The translations under genes were made by a program, and so were the position numbers. Under the pieces are notes generated by a model. It had not been told where the DNA came from. It made no database searches and saw nothing but the letters and a program-made list of their open reading frames with translations. From contig CAWBWT010000001.1 in the NCBI GenBank assembly GCA_963792675.1, positions 62,001-126,000 on the forward strand: a DNA stretch of 64,000 nucleotides, read 5' to 3'. The stretch is from JBBROS01 sp963792675 (GTDB lineage Bacteria > Pseudomonadota > Alphaproteobacteria > Acetobacterales > Acetobacteraceae). Positions within the stretch are counted from its first letter, which is position 1. The number at the start of each line of letters is the position of its first letter. This document shows positions 45,001 through 53,292 of this stretch, piece after piece.

Positions 45001-45561
45001 GCTGTGCAGCTGCAGGTCGTGCGCATCCGACGTCCGGTCGTCGAGCATCAGCACCGTGCATTCCCGGGTCGAGAAGAACTGCTTCAGCGCCAGGATCTGC
45101 CGACGGTAGCGCAGCGGGCTCTGCGCGAGCAGGCGCATCTCCGACAGGCTGTCGAACACGACCCGGCGCGGCCGCAGCTCCTCCACCCGGCGCATCACGT
45201 CGCGCGTGGTCTCGCCCAGCTCGACTTCCGAAGGATGCAGCACGGATTGCTCGCTGTCCGGGTCCATGCCGAAATCATTGACGAGCTCGTAGAGCGAAAG
45301 CCCGTCCAGCGACCAGTCATGCGTTGCGGCGACGGCGCGCAGCTCCTCTTCCGTTTCGGATAGGGTGATGTAAAGGCCCGGCTCGCCCCGGCGGGCGCCT
45401 TCCAGCAGGAACTGCAGGGACAGCGTAGTCTTGCCGGTGCCTGGATGGCCCTCGACCAGGTAAACCCGGTCGCGGGTCAGCCCGCCACCGAGAATATTGT
45501 CCAGCCCTGGTATGCCGATGGAGACGCGCGAGGAGGCGGACGGCGGAGACGGGTCGGCCAC
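42010..45561 (-). CDS. Tandem-KaiC hybrid histidine kinase with PAS and receiver domains
   Basis: A 1183-residue multi-domain signalling protein, ATG 45561. Residues 12-240: first KaiC ATPase, Walker A GHPGTGKTT (38-46), Glu pair region ETEEEL, Walker B VVFDSLSEM. Residues 245-475: second KaiC ATPase, Walker A GPSGVGKTT (278-286), Walker B LVIDSLNAY (366-374). 505-630: divergent receiver-like domain. 640-675: coiled coil. 676-790: PAS. 797-870: HisKA with LAHDFNN (His 816). 890-1035: HATPase with NARDAM, DTGIGMEPE, GTGLGLS. 1058-1175: receiver with DD 1065/1066, Asp 1110, Lys 1161. The protein is uninterrupted. It joins a clock-like ATPase to two-component output in one chain. No kaiA or kaiB is nearby. 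Confidence 0.9.
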   Translation of the reverse strand: MADPSPPSASSRVSIGIPGLDNILGGGLTRDRVYLVEGHPGTGKTTLSLQFLLEGARRGEPGLYITLSETEEELRAVAATHDWSLDGLSLYELVNDFGMDPDSEQSVLHPSEVELGETTRDVMRRVEELRPRRVVFDSLSEMRLLAQSPLRYRRQILALKQFFSTRECTVLMLDDRTSDAHDLQLHSIAHGVITLEQIPREFGSERRRLRVIKMRGIKFRGGYHDVTLDTGGLTVYPQLVAAEHHSGFETTFSSTGNDGLDALLGGGLTSGTSILLMGPSGVGKTTTSISCVLAALQRGEKATYYLFDEGIGTLLARSLALGLDVQGYLDSGQLKLKQIDPAAVSPGEFSSLIRMAVEEDGATTLVIDSLNAYMQSMPGEQFLLLQLHEVLTYLGQRGVKSILVLGQHGIVGEVRSDIDLSYLSNSIMLFRFFEAHGMIRTAVSVLKSRSSAHERTIRELRLGRGGLRVGDPLTDFEGVMGGVPSYRGRMEMLSGKSRIARLNAAKMMESVLILAPKGRDASIIEQVLQRGRVSCLVCAGLAELDARLASDAGTILVTEEALAGPELPALFARIEDQPPWSDIPVIVLATKQIGRRSAVAADTLDRLGNVIILERPINAETLLSSVTSALRGRRRQYQARAHLEERRDNELLLQKLNETLEKRVQERARELARARDSLDFALEAAGMGSWELDLSSRLMRRTPGHDRIFGYADPLPSWTADMFLNHVIEEDRALAQAAFRKMDASGTLDLECKIRRADGELRWISKRGKLTEAEPNASPRLAGVIMDTTERRFTEEALRQSQKMQAVGQLTGGLAHDFNNLLTGITGSLELLGMRAAQGRTGDFARYIDAAQGAAKRAAALTHRLLAFSRQQTLVAKPTDINRLVAEMEELVRRTMGTAMSVDVVSQPDLWTTLIDSGQLENALLNLCINARDAMPQGGKLTIETANLSIDARAAQQRDMNPGEYATLSVRDTGIGMEPEVIRRAFDPFFTTKPIGSGTGLGLSMIYGFVRQSGGQARIYSEPGQGTTVCLYLPRHLGPADTQDDATPAAGVPRAKAGETVLVVDDELTVRMLVTEVLGDLGYAAIEAADGFTGIDILRSDRRIDLLITDVGLPAGLNGRQVADAGRAVRPELKVIFITGFAEHTVFRNGQPDPGMHILTKPFAMDTLATRIREVITGKSVRS

Positions 45562-46025
45562 GGGAAAGACTCACCTTTCAGAGCTACTCAGGACCATACA
45601 AGGTCGGTTGGGTGCGGTCATCTGCCTGAGCTTGCGGGCGTGATTGCCCGCTTGAACACAGGTTTTGCGGTTGAACGAAGTGTCGGGTCTTAAACCGTGA
45701 CGTCAATGGCGAGTGGCTTTCCGGACTGATTTCCTACTTATACGCCGCGACGGTCCGAACCTGCCCGGGCAAGCCGAGAACACGCGCTTCATGGCCGTGG
45801 GAGCACGCCGTGAGCAAGCATGGGCATGGCAGAGCATGATCCGCTCGATCATGCTCTGCTTGACTAGGAGAATAGTCCGCCGCCGGTCGCCGGGTGCTGA
45901 CCTGGGCTGCGCTCGGCAGCGCCATGCGTGCGTCTACCGGCGGTTCGACGCCGCCGGAACCGCCGTCACCTGACCGGCGCCGGAGCCGGCTTTGATGCTG
46001 GATTCGTTGGAATCAGATCCGGCAA
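45562..46025. other. Intergenic stretch of about 460 bp with a strong hairpin
   Basis: No convincing gene. It contains a perfect hairpin at 45829-45859 (stem GCAGAGCATGATC, loop CGCTC) and presumably the promoter of the KaiC-kinase gene. Confidence 0.5.
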
Positions 46026-47618
46026 CTATACCCCTGCCGGATCGATCGTCGTCGCCCAGAGCGCCGTATCGGCCACATCACGCAGCGTGACCGTCAGCTG
46101 CCGCGTCGTGCCGTCCACTCGCACGTGGCCGAAGAACTGCAGCCCGGCCGATGGCGGCAGGTTCTGCCCCTGCTCGGCGGTCGGCGCCTTCACGAAGCGC
46201 AGCTGCGGGCCGAACGTCCCGTCGAGTTCGCCGGGGCCGAACGTGCCGGAGTGGATGGGTCCGGACACGAATTCCCAGAACGGCTCGAAATCCTGGAACT
46301 TCGCTTGCGACGGATCGTACCAGTGCGCGGCCGTGTAGTGCACGTCGGCCGTCAGCCAGACGGTGTTGCGCACCTGCTCGCGCTTGATGAAGCCGAGCAG
46401 GTCGGCGATCTCGAGCTCGCGCCCGAGCGGCGGGCCGTTGTCGAGCTGGCTGATCGCTTCCGTGCCGAACTTGCGGGCCGCGTCGTAGACGACATAGATG
46501 CTGATCGGCATGTCGGCGGCGATGATCTTCCAGGTCGCCTTCGACGCCTTCAGCTCCCGCTTCAGCCAGGCGATCTGCTGCGGCCCGAGGAAGTAGGCGT
46601 CGGGACCGTAGCTCGACTGGCGGTTGTCGCCGTTCGGCCCGCGGTAGCTTCGCATGTCGAGCATGAACACGTCGACCAGCGGGCCGTAGCCGATCTTGCG
46701 GTACACCCGACCGGGCTCGAACGGGTTGGGGGTGATCGGGTTGTACTCGTGAAACGCCCGGTGTGCGCGCGCCACCATCGGCAGCACGTTCTTTTCGGCG
46801 TATTTCTTGGCCAGGTGCTCCGCCCGGGTCAGCGGCTCCTCCGGCCACCAGTTATTGGTGACCTCGTGATCGTCGAACTGGACGAACATCGGCACCTGGG
46901 CGTTGAAGTCGCGGACGTTGCGGTCGAGCAGGTTGTACTTCCATTGCCCGCGATACTCGGTCAGCGTCTCGGCCGGCTTGGACTTCTCCTCCGTCACGAG
47001 GTTCTTCCACATCGTCCCGTCCTTCAGCTTCACCTCGGCCTGCATCGGCCCGTCGGCATAGACGGTGTCGCCGGAATGGATGAAGAAGTCGGGCTCGTGC
47101 CGCAGCATCGTGGCATAGGCCCTCATGCCGCCCCAATCCTCGTTGATGCCCCAGCCCTGGCCCGCGGTGTCGCCGGACCACACGAACGAGACCGAGCGGT
47201 TGTCTGCCGGCGCGGTGCGGAAATGCCCGACGGCAGCTTCGCCGCGCACCGTCGGCTCGGCCAGGTCCTGCGGAATGACGCGGTAGAAGACGTCCTGACC
47301 CGGCGGCAGCCCCTGCATCCCCATCTTCGCCGTCAGGTCGCTCTCCGGCAATGCGTCGGCGAACACGCTCCCGAGCACGTCCTTGAAGCTGTCGGTCGTC
47401 GCGAACTCGACCCGCACCCGCGACGGCCGGCTGACGCGGGCCCATACCATGCCGCTATCGGCGCTGACGTCGCCGGACTGCAAGCCATGCGTGATGAGCG
47501 GACGGTCCGCGGCCCGGCTGATGGCGGGCGTGAACAGGCGGCCGCCGGCCAGGACAACGGAACTGCCGCCGACCAACCGGCGGCGGGTGATCGTCGGACC
47601 CGCCTGCTTGACCATCAT
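46026..47618 (-). CDS. phoD: Alkaline phosphatase D (PhoD), Tat-exported
   Basis: Periplasmic phosphodiesterase/phosphatase, about 530 residues. The N-terminus ITRRRLVGGSSVVLAGG is a Tat signal. The PhoD order follows: THGLQSGDVSADSGMVWARV, SFVWSGDTAGQGWGINED with a metal-binding Asp, FFIHSGDTVYADGP, VQFDDHEVTNNWWP, MLDMRSYRGPN and WLTADVHYTAAHWYDP. ATG 47618 follows GGGAGA. It needs calcium and iron in known relatives and frees phosphate from organic esters. No Pho box was identified by eye. Confidence 0.93.
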   Translation of the reverse strand: MMVKQAGPTITRRRLVGGSSVVLAGGRLFTPAISRAADRPLITHGLQSGDVSADSGMVWARVSRPSRVRVEFATTDSFKDVLGSVFADALPESDLTAKMGMQGLPPGQDVFYRVIPQDLAEPTVRGEAAVGHFRTAPADNRSVSFVWSGDTAGQGWGINEDWGGMRAYATMLRHEPDFFIHSGDTVYADGPMQAEVKLKDGTMWKNLVTEEKSKPAETLTEYRGQWKYNLLDRNVRDFNAQVPMFVQFDDHEVTNNWWPEEPLTRAEHLAKKYAEKNVLPMVARAHRAFHEYNPITPNPFEPGRVYRKIGYGPLVDVFMLDMRSYRGPNGDNRQSSYGPDAYFLGPQQIAWLKRELKASKATWKIIAADMPISIYVVYDAARKFGTEAISQLDNGPPLGRELEIADLLGFIKREQVRNTVWLTADVHYTAAHWYDPSQAKFQDFEPFWEFVSGPIHSGTFGPGELDGTFGPQLRFVKAPTAEQGQNLPPSAGLQFFGHVRVDGTTRQLTVTLRDVADTALWATTIDPAGV

Positions 47619-47772
47619 CGTTCTCCCGTGTTCCGTCCATCGATACACAAGCTTGCCATGACGGCGGCGTGATGTTGCGACAACGGTTGCGAGAGTGGCC
47701 CGGGCTCAATTTGCGTCGGCGGCGATTGGAATGACGCCCGCTACTCCGAGCAGCTCGCGCCTGCTCGGTCGA

Positions 47773-48753
47773 TCACCGGGCCAGGTTCTCGATCGCCTTG
47801 CTGACGAAGCTGCGTGAGGTGTCGGCCTTGAACGGCCCGCTCTCGACGGAAACCAGCACATCGTCCTTGGCGGCCATGACGCCGATGATCGACTGCGCGA
47901 ACTCGTCCCATGGCCCGGCGTCCGGCTTGCCGCCCGACGGCTTGCCCAGGCCGATGGTGGCCGACGTGTTGCCGACGATGGATTGGGTCGTGCGCATCGC
48001 CTCGAAGCCGTCCAACCAAGTCACCTCGAGCTTGATCGTGTAGCTCGACGAGGCGGCGTCGAGCGGCCAGGTATAGGAGCAGCTTTCTTCGTTGCCTTTC
48101 GGCGGCGCGCTCAAGGCGACCCGGGTGATCGCCTCGGCGTCCGCCCGCGTCAGCAGGTCACAGACGCTGCGCCGCTTCGGCCGCAACAGGAAGCGGTCCT
48201 GGGCCGCCTTGATGCCATCCTCGCCGGCGACCGCGAGCGGCCCGTCGAGGCGCTTGACGGCCGCGTCGGCCAGGCGGGCGGCCTGCTGCAACGTGGCGTG
48301 CGAGCCGGCAACGTTGACGGTCACGAGCTGGTCGCCGTGCAGCGCGTTGAACTCGCAGCATTGGCTCACGCGGGCCTTGTCCCACGCCCCGGCGACCGTC
48401 GAGCCGTCCGTCAGCTTGAGTTCGGCCAGGCCCGCCTTCTTCACCACATCCTGCATTGCCCCCATCATGCCTATCATCTGCGCGCCGCCGGTCCAGAGCA
48501 CCTTGACGCTGATGGCGCGAAAGCCCGCCGTCTCGTAGCGGCATTCCTCCTTGCTCGGCCGGGGCCTGGCGCCCACCGCCTGAAAGGGCGGCCCGGCGAG
48601 CGGACCGAGCACCGCCTCGACCTCGGCGGCGGTGAGCAAGCTGCAGGGATCGCGGCGGTTGCCGGCGGCGCGGTTCGCGGCGGCGTCGGTCGCAGCCTCG
48701 GCGGCCAGCGGCAAGACCAGCAAGCAGAACAGCAGCGTGGCTCGGCTGATCAT
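47773..48753 (-). CDS. Secreted protein with two DUF3558-like domains
   Basis: 326 residues with a signal peptide (LLFCLLVLPLAAEAA). Two tandem repeats start with the same pattern: PCSLLTAAEVEAVLG near residue 36 and VCDLLTRADAEAITR near 222, each followed by a strand-rich part with one or more Cys (EECRYETAGF, ESCSYTWPLD). This resembles DUF3558-type exported proteins. Function unknown. Confidence 0.65.
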   Translation of the reverse strand: MISRATLLFCLLVLPLAAEAATDAAANRAAGNRRDPCSLLTAAEVEAVLGPLAGPPFQAVGARPRPSKEECRYETAGFRAISVKVLWTGGAQMIGMMGAMQDVVKKAGLAELKLTDGSTVAGAWDKARVSQCCEFNALHGDQLVTVNVAGSHATLQQAARLADAAVKRLDGPLAVAGEDGIKAAQDRFLLRPKRRSVCDLLTRADAEAITRVALSAPPKGNEESCSYTWPLDAASSSYTIKLEVTWLDGFEAMRTTQSIVGNTSATIGLGKPSGGKPDAGPWDEFAQSIIGVMAAKDDVLVSVESGPFKADTSRSFVSKAIENLAR

Positions 48754-48935
48754 CGAATGGACCCCCGTGCACGATCTGCATCGTGCGTCAGAGATCCTTA
48801 AAGCAGCGATTGCCGAAACGACCAACTTTCGCGCACCCACCCAAAGCTCGTACGCCGGGCGGGGCGCGGCAGCAAGCTGCGGAGGGGCTCGCGGCATACC
48901 GGGGGCGACGGGCCCCGGTATGCCTGTTGGTCAGG

Positions 48936-49073
48936 TCAGCGGCCGCCGTGGTTGTCGCCGGCGTCGTGACCGACCGGATCGTCGGCACCATCACGAGCAA
49001 AGGCCGGTCCCATCGGAGCAACCGCCGCCAAGGTGAAGGCCACGAGGAAGAATGTCACGATGATCCTGCGCAT
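48936..49073 (-). CDS. Small secreted protein
   Basis: 45 residues from ATG 49073. A clear signal peptide (MRRIIVTFFLVAFTLAAVAP, cleavage near AFA) leaves about 19 residues rich in Asp, Gly and His (DGADDPVGHDAGDNHGG), possibly metal-binding. AAAGGACG lies before the ATG. No family known. Confidence 0.5.
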   Translation of the reverse strand: MRRIIVTFFLVAFTLAAVAPMGPAFARDGADDPVGHDAGDNHGGR

Positions 49074-49207
49074 GAACGTGCGTCCTTTATCGGACGATCT
49101 TGTGGCCGGCCCGTCTGTGGAAGAGATTGATTTCACCCTCCACATCGACAACACGTCATGGCGCCAATCTATTCTGAATTACGCGGTTTCTTGGCAGCAG
49201 CCGGCGT

Positions 49208-49744
49208 TCAGGTTGCCGGGTCCATGGCTGGGGCGAGTTCCCCCTCGACGGCCGACAGGAAGTTCTGACTGGTCCACCCGACCAGGACGTAGGTGTAGCC
49301 CTTGCGCCGCCAAAGCACCTGCTGCAGCCCCTCGCGGGCGTCCGTCTTGGCGGCAAGGTCGACCGGGGAGCCAAACGAGATGCACAACCCGAGCGGTTCG
49401 TGGGGACGGCCAGGCCAGCGATAGATCAGCTGCGTGACCGGCACGCCGTCGACCACCAGCAGTCAGCCGCCGGCGAACACCAGCCCCCGCTTGGACAGGT
49501 CCGGGACATGGAACGGCCGATGCAGGATGGCGCCGAACCAGCCTTCGATGTGCGCCTGGCGGTCGGCCGGCACCTCGACCTGATGCTCCGTTTCCCGCGC
49601 ATACACGGCATGGTAGTCGGCGACCTCGTCGAGCAAGCGCTCGCTGAAATCCCGGTCCGGCACCGTGGCCGCCCGTCCGAACTGCATGCCGCCGGCGACC
49701 GTGTGGAGGAAGGGGCCTGGTCGCGCCTGTGGGCCGGGATCCAT
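49208..49744 (-). pseudogene. Anti-sigma factor, C-terminal fragment with an in-frame stop
   Basis: Membrane anti-sigma factors end with a segment like the one here: EVPADRQAHIEGWFGAILHR, PFHVPDLSKRGLVFAGG, then LLVVDGVPVTQLIYRWP and GYTYVLVGWTSQNFL. The two parts are in the same frame, separated only by a TGA near 49458 where relatives have Trp or Arg. The N-terminal part and transmembrane helix are not found upstream, so this is a remnant of a larger gene. No sigma factor gene is next to it. Confidence 0.7.
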
Positions 49745-49831
49745 TTCCGCAGCGACATCGAGGCGGGGCTCTCATTGGGCCACACGATGGAACAAGCAGC
49801 CGCCGACACGGCGGAGCACGCCAGACCGTAG

Positions 49832-51586
49832 CTATTGCTGCGCCACCGTGAGGCGCGAAAGCTGGTCGCCGGCGGTGCCGACGATCGGCAAAGCCAGGGT
49901 CGCCGGGTGGTCGGCATCCTGCAGCACCGTCCAGGTGAAGGCGGCCGGGTTCGGGCCCGGCCCTTGCGGAAACGGCAGCCCGGGTGCCGCGCTGGCGGCG
50001 CCGGCCAGGGCCAGCCGCAGCCGATGCCCGGGCTGGAAAACGTAGGCGGTCGGCAGCAGGTCGAGCTCGACCCGGCGCGCCTCGCCCGGCACCAGCGGCG
50101 CCGGGTCCGACAGCGATGCCTGATGCGGCACGTTGAGATAGCCCTGCACCACCTGCGTCGATTTTCCGTCCGGCGCCACGTCGTTCAGGCTGAACACCAT
50201 GTCGCCGTCTGTCGTGGTGGATGCGGCCCAGAGCGACACGTGCGGATAACCCGTCACCTCGGTCGCCACCGGCAGCGGCGCCGTGGTCCAGGTCAGCACG
50301 CGTTCCTCCGCTTCGCGCTGGTCGCCGTAGGGGCGGCCGAGCGTGGCGCTCAGCAGCACCGGCAGCGCTGGGCCCGCGCCCGGCACGTAGGGCAGGGTGG
50401 CCGGCGGTCCCGCGGCCGGTTGCGCCGTCATGGCGCCGTCGTTCAGGCTGCCGATCGTTTGGCTGGGCCCGGCCTGCAGGAACAGCGTCGCCATCCGCGC
50501 GTCCGGGATCGGCCAATCCGCCTCGGTGCGCCAGCGGTCGATCCCCTTGATGAACAGGATCACCTTGGACGCTTGCCCGACGCCGTTGTCGGCGTTCTTA
50601 AGCCCGACACCGTTGTCGGCGTCCCGAAGCTCGATTCCGTTGTCGGCGTCTTTCAACCAGTGGTCGAGCCACTGCACCTGCAGCTCTCCCAGGACGTCGA
50701 TCTGCCAGCCATGCGCGTGCGGCGCGAACAGCAGCCGCTTGCGGCCGGAGGTGAACTGCTCGTAGGCGCGCAGGTTGGCGGGCGAGATGTAGTCGTCGAG
50801 CCCGCCGGCAACGAACGCCGCCACCCCGCGCCCGGCAATCGCCGCCACGTCGGGCGCCAAGGTCAGCCGCTCCCGCCACCAGCCGTCGAGGTCGCGGTGC
50901 CGGATCGCCGCCGCATACTCGGTTTTCGCGTCCGGCAGCAGCTTGCGCGCCTCGCGGCCCGGCCCGGGCGTCATGCCGGCGGGATACCAGACCATCCCGT
51001 AGCAATCGCCGCAGGCGACTTGCGGCACGATCGCCTGCAGGCTCGGCGGCGCCTCCTTGGCGGTCAGCCATTGCGCGATGCCGAGCAACGACCACCCGAC
51101 CATGCCGACGCGGCCGTTGCACCACGCCTGCTTGGCCATCCACTCGACGGCGTCGTAGCCGTCCTGGCCGTACCGGTTGTAGAGCGTGGCCGTGCCGCCC
51201 GACTTGCCGGAGCCGCGCAGGCTGAGGTGCAGCACGGCGTAGCCGCGCGACGCGATGTCCTTCAGCACCCGGTCGGTGCCGATGCCGGTGTCGGACGCGT
51301 GGCCGTAGCCGTCCGCCATCAGCACGCAGGGCGTCGGCGCGGCGCCGGCGGGGAGCGTCGGCCGGAACAGCCGCGCGTCCAGCGGGATGCCGTCACGGGT
51401 GGTGACGGTGATGCCGCCCTGGATCACGACCGGAAAGCGGAGCGACGGATTCTCCACCGGGGCGCGTTTGGGCAGCCACTGCCGGGCCTCGGTGCCGGCC
51501 CCCATCAGCTTGGGCGGCGGCGGCAACGCGGACGCCGTGCAGGTCAGCAGCAAAAGCAGCGCCGCGGCGGCCGCGCCGCGGGCCAT
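49832..51586 (-). CDS. CocE/NonD family hydrolase (X-Pro dipeptidyl-peptidase S15 type)
   Basis: 584-residue exported alpha/beta-hydrolase with signal peptide (AAAALLLLLTCTASA). The catalytic part contains ARLFRPTLPAGAAPTPCVLM, YAVLHLSLRGSGKSGG and the nucleophile motif GMVGWSLLGIAQWL, then the Asp region AAFVAGGLDDYISPAN and the His region LFAPHAHGWQID. The C-terminal jelly-roll is present (YPHVSLWAASTTTDGD, PTAYVFQPGHRLRLALAG). Residues about 328-355 hold three nine-residue repeats (DADNGIELR, DADNGVGLK, NADNGVGQ). It acts on esters or peptides outside the cytoplasm; substrate unknown. Confidence 0.88.
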   Translation of the reverse strand: MARGAAAAALLLLLTCTASALPPPPKLMGAGTEARQWLPKRAPVENPSLRFPVVIQGGITVTTRDGIPLDARLFRPTLPAGAAPTPCVLMADGYGHASDTGIGTDRVLKDIASRGYAVLHLSLRGSGKSGGTATLYNRYGQDGYDAVEWMAKQAWCNGRVGMVGWSLLGIAQWLTAKEAPPSLQAIVPQVACGDCYGMVWYPAGMTPGPGREARKLLPDAKTEYAAAIRHRDLDGWWRERLTLAPDVAAIAGRGVAAFVAGGLDDYISPANLRAYEQFTSGRKRLLFAPHAHGWQIDVLGELQVQWLDHWLKDADNGIELRDADNGVGLKNADNGVGQASKVILFIKGIDRWRTEADWPIPDARMATLFLQAGPSQTIGSLNDGAMTAQPAAGPPATLPYVPGAGPALPVLLSATLGRPYGDQREAEERVLTWTTAPLPVATEVTGYPHVSLWAASTTTDGDMVFSLNDVAPDGKSTQVVQGYLNVPHQASLSDPAPLVPGEARRVELDLLPTAYVFQPGHRLRLALAGAASAAPGLPFPQGPGPNPAAFTWTVLQDADHPATLALPIVGTAGDQLSRLTVAQQ

Positions 51587-51676
51587 GGTCAGGTCCTCCC
51601 GGCCAAGGCCCGGCCCGGCGCCACAAGCCGCGGCAACGGCGCGCCTGGATGCGTTTCGGGCGTTCTGGCTCGGTCC

Positions 51677-52186
51677 TCAGGCCGCATTGGCTCGGCGGGG
51701 AAGCTTCCAGCCGGGGCGCACGAAATGGCAGGTGTAGCCGTTCGGGATCCGCTCCAGGTAATCCTGGTGCTCGGGTTCCGCTTCCCAGAAATCGCCAACC
51801 GGCGCGACCTCCGTCACGACCTTGCCCGGCCACAGGCCGGAGGCCTCCACGTCGGCGATGGTGTCCTGCGCGACGGCCTTCTGCTCGGGGCTCGTATAGA
51901 AGATCGCCGAGCGGTAGCTCGCGCCGACGTCGTTGCCTTGGCGGTTGCGCGTGGTGGGGTCGTGGATCTGGAAGAAGAACTCCAGCAGGGTACGGAAGCT
52001 GGTCCGGGTGGGGTCGAAGATGATCTCGATGGCCTCGGCGTGGTTGCCGTGGTTGCGGTAGGTGGCGTTCGGGACCTCGCCGCCTGAATAGCCGACACGG
52101 GTCGAGACGACGCCGGGCTGCTTGCGGATCAGGTCCTGCACGCCCCAGAAACAGCCTCCGGCCAGAACAGCGCGTTCGGTGCTCAT
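51677..52186 (-). CDS. msrA: Peptide methionine sulfoxide reductase MsrA
   Basis: Repairs methionine-S-sulfoxide in proteins. 169 residues, ATG 52186 after TTGGAGGA. Catalytic GCFWG at residues 11-15, TRVGYSGGEVPNATYRNHGN, HAEAIEIIFDP, FFFQIHDPTTRNRQGNDVG and YRSAIFYTSPEQ are all in place. The C-terminus ends in a basic Ala-rich tail. It uses thioredoxin as reductant in known relatives. Confidence 0.96.
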   Translation of the reverse strand: MSTERAVLAGGCFWGVQDLIRKQPGVVSTRVGYSGGEVPNATYRNHGNHAEAIEIIFDPTRTSFRTLLEFFFQIHDPTTRNRQGNDVGASYRSAIFYTSPEQKAVAQDTIADVEASGLWPGKVVTEVAPVGDFWEAEPEHQDYLERIPNGYTCHFVRPGWKLPRRANAA

Positions 52187-52224
52187 ACAATGTCCTCCAA
52201 TTGCGGCAGCCCAGGATCGGACCA

Positions 52225-53292
52225 TTAGCCGCCTTCGTCCACATCCGGGTCCTTTGCCGGGTCGTGGTCCGTTTCCAACGTCGCTTCCTCCGCCTCCAGC
52301 GCGGCGGCCTGGTCCGGAACCACGCCGAACCGGGCCGCCACGTCCGGCGCGTAGCGCAGCAGGTCCGGCCGCAGCTTCAGCAGCGACAGATCCTTCGACT
52401 TGCCTTCCAGCATAATGTCGAACTCCAGCCCGGCCGCGTCCCGCATGAACCGCGCGAACTCGAACGGGTTGGTGAAGTCGGCATGCCCGGTCCAGATCGG
52501 CGGCCGCAGCGTCTTTACCTTCTTCTTGGTCTTGCGGTCGACCTTCACCATCTCCCGCAGCTCCGTGCGCGGCGACGAGAAGTGGATCTTCGGCCGCACC
52601 CCGTCCGGCCAGGTCGCCAGGATCCGGCGCAGCACGTCGATCGTGTCCAGATGCTGCGGGTTCAGGCACCAATGGTGCTGGTAGTCGAAGATCAGCCGCA
52701 CGCCCGTCCGTTCGTGCACCCACAGCACGTCGGCCGCCGAAAAGCGGATGTCGTCGTGCTCCAGCACCAGGCGCCGCTGCACGTGCTCCGGCAGCGTCGG
52801 CCAGGTCTCGGCCCAGCGGGCGCGCGACGCTTCGACGTCGCCGTAGGCGCCGCCGACATGCGTCACCATCACGGCCTCCGGCCCCAGCTCCATGCGGTCC
52901 AGCATTTCCGCCTGGGACGACAAATCCCAGATACTCTTTTGCGTCAGCACCGGGTCGGGGCTGTTGAGCAGCACGTATTGCGAGGGATGGAACGACAGCC
53001 GGATGTCGAGCTCGCGCGCCTTCTTGCCGACCGCCCGCAGCTCGGCGTCGCTTTCGGCCACCATGCCGTGGAATTGCTGCATGTCCGGGTGCGTCGCATA
53101 GGGTGCCAGGTCCGACGACAGGCGGTACATCGTGATGCGCCGCTTGGCCAGGTAATCGAGGATGCCGTCGATGTACTCGAGCGACGTCTTCAGATGCGGG
53201 TTCTGCTGCCACCGCCGTGTGTCGTTGCTTTTGAGGTCGGTCCGGCCCATCACCTTGACGGGAAAGCCGAGCCGCAGCGGCGCCCCGTTCAT
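52225..53292 (-). CDS. uvsE: UV damage endonuclease UvsE (UVDE family)
   Basis: Single-strand endonuclease cutting 5' to UV photoproducts; TIM-barrel with a metal cluster. 355 residues. Family blocks: LRLGFPVKVMGRTDLKSNDT near the start, YRLSSDLAPYATHPDM, IRLSFHPSQYVLLNSPDP, VMVTHVGGAYGDVEASRARW, LVLEHDDIRFSAADVL, IFDYQHHWCLNP and KIHFSSPRTE. The ATG overlaps the stop of a DHH phosphoesterase gene, so the two are co-translated. The C-terminus is an acidic tail. Confidence 0.93.
   Translation of the reverse strand: MNGAPLRLGFPVKVMGRTDLKSNDTRRWQQNPHLKTSLEYIDGILDYLAKRRITMYRLSSDLAPYATHPDMQQFHGMVAESDAELRAVGKKARELDIRLSFHPSQYVLLNSPDPVLTQKSIWDLSSQAEMLDRMELGPEAVMVTHVGGAYGDVEASRARWAETWPTLPEHVQRRLVLEHDDIRFSAADVLWVHERTGVRLIFDYQHHWCLNPQHLDTIDVLRRILATWPDGVRPKIHFSSPRTELREMVKVDRKTKKKVKTLRPPIWTGHADFTNPFEFARFMRDAAGLEFDIMLEGKSKDLSLLKLRPDLLRYAPDVAARFGVVPDQAAALEAEEATLETDHDPAKDPDVDEGG

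Noticed and set aside
45713..45973. An 86-residue frame in the gap between the KaiC-kinase and phoD genes
   Set aside because: No ribosome site, no family pattern, and the strong hairpin falls inside it.
49456..49462. TGA within the anti-sigma frame as a possible selenocysteine codon
   Set aside because: Relatives do not use Sec there, no SECIS-like hairpin is evident and the gene is already truncated.
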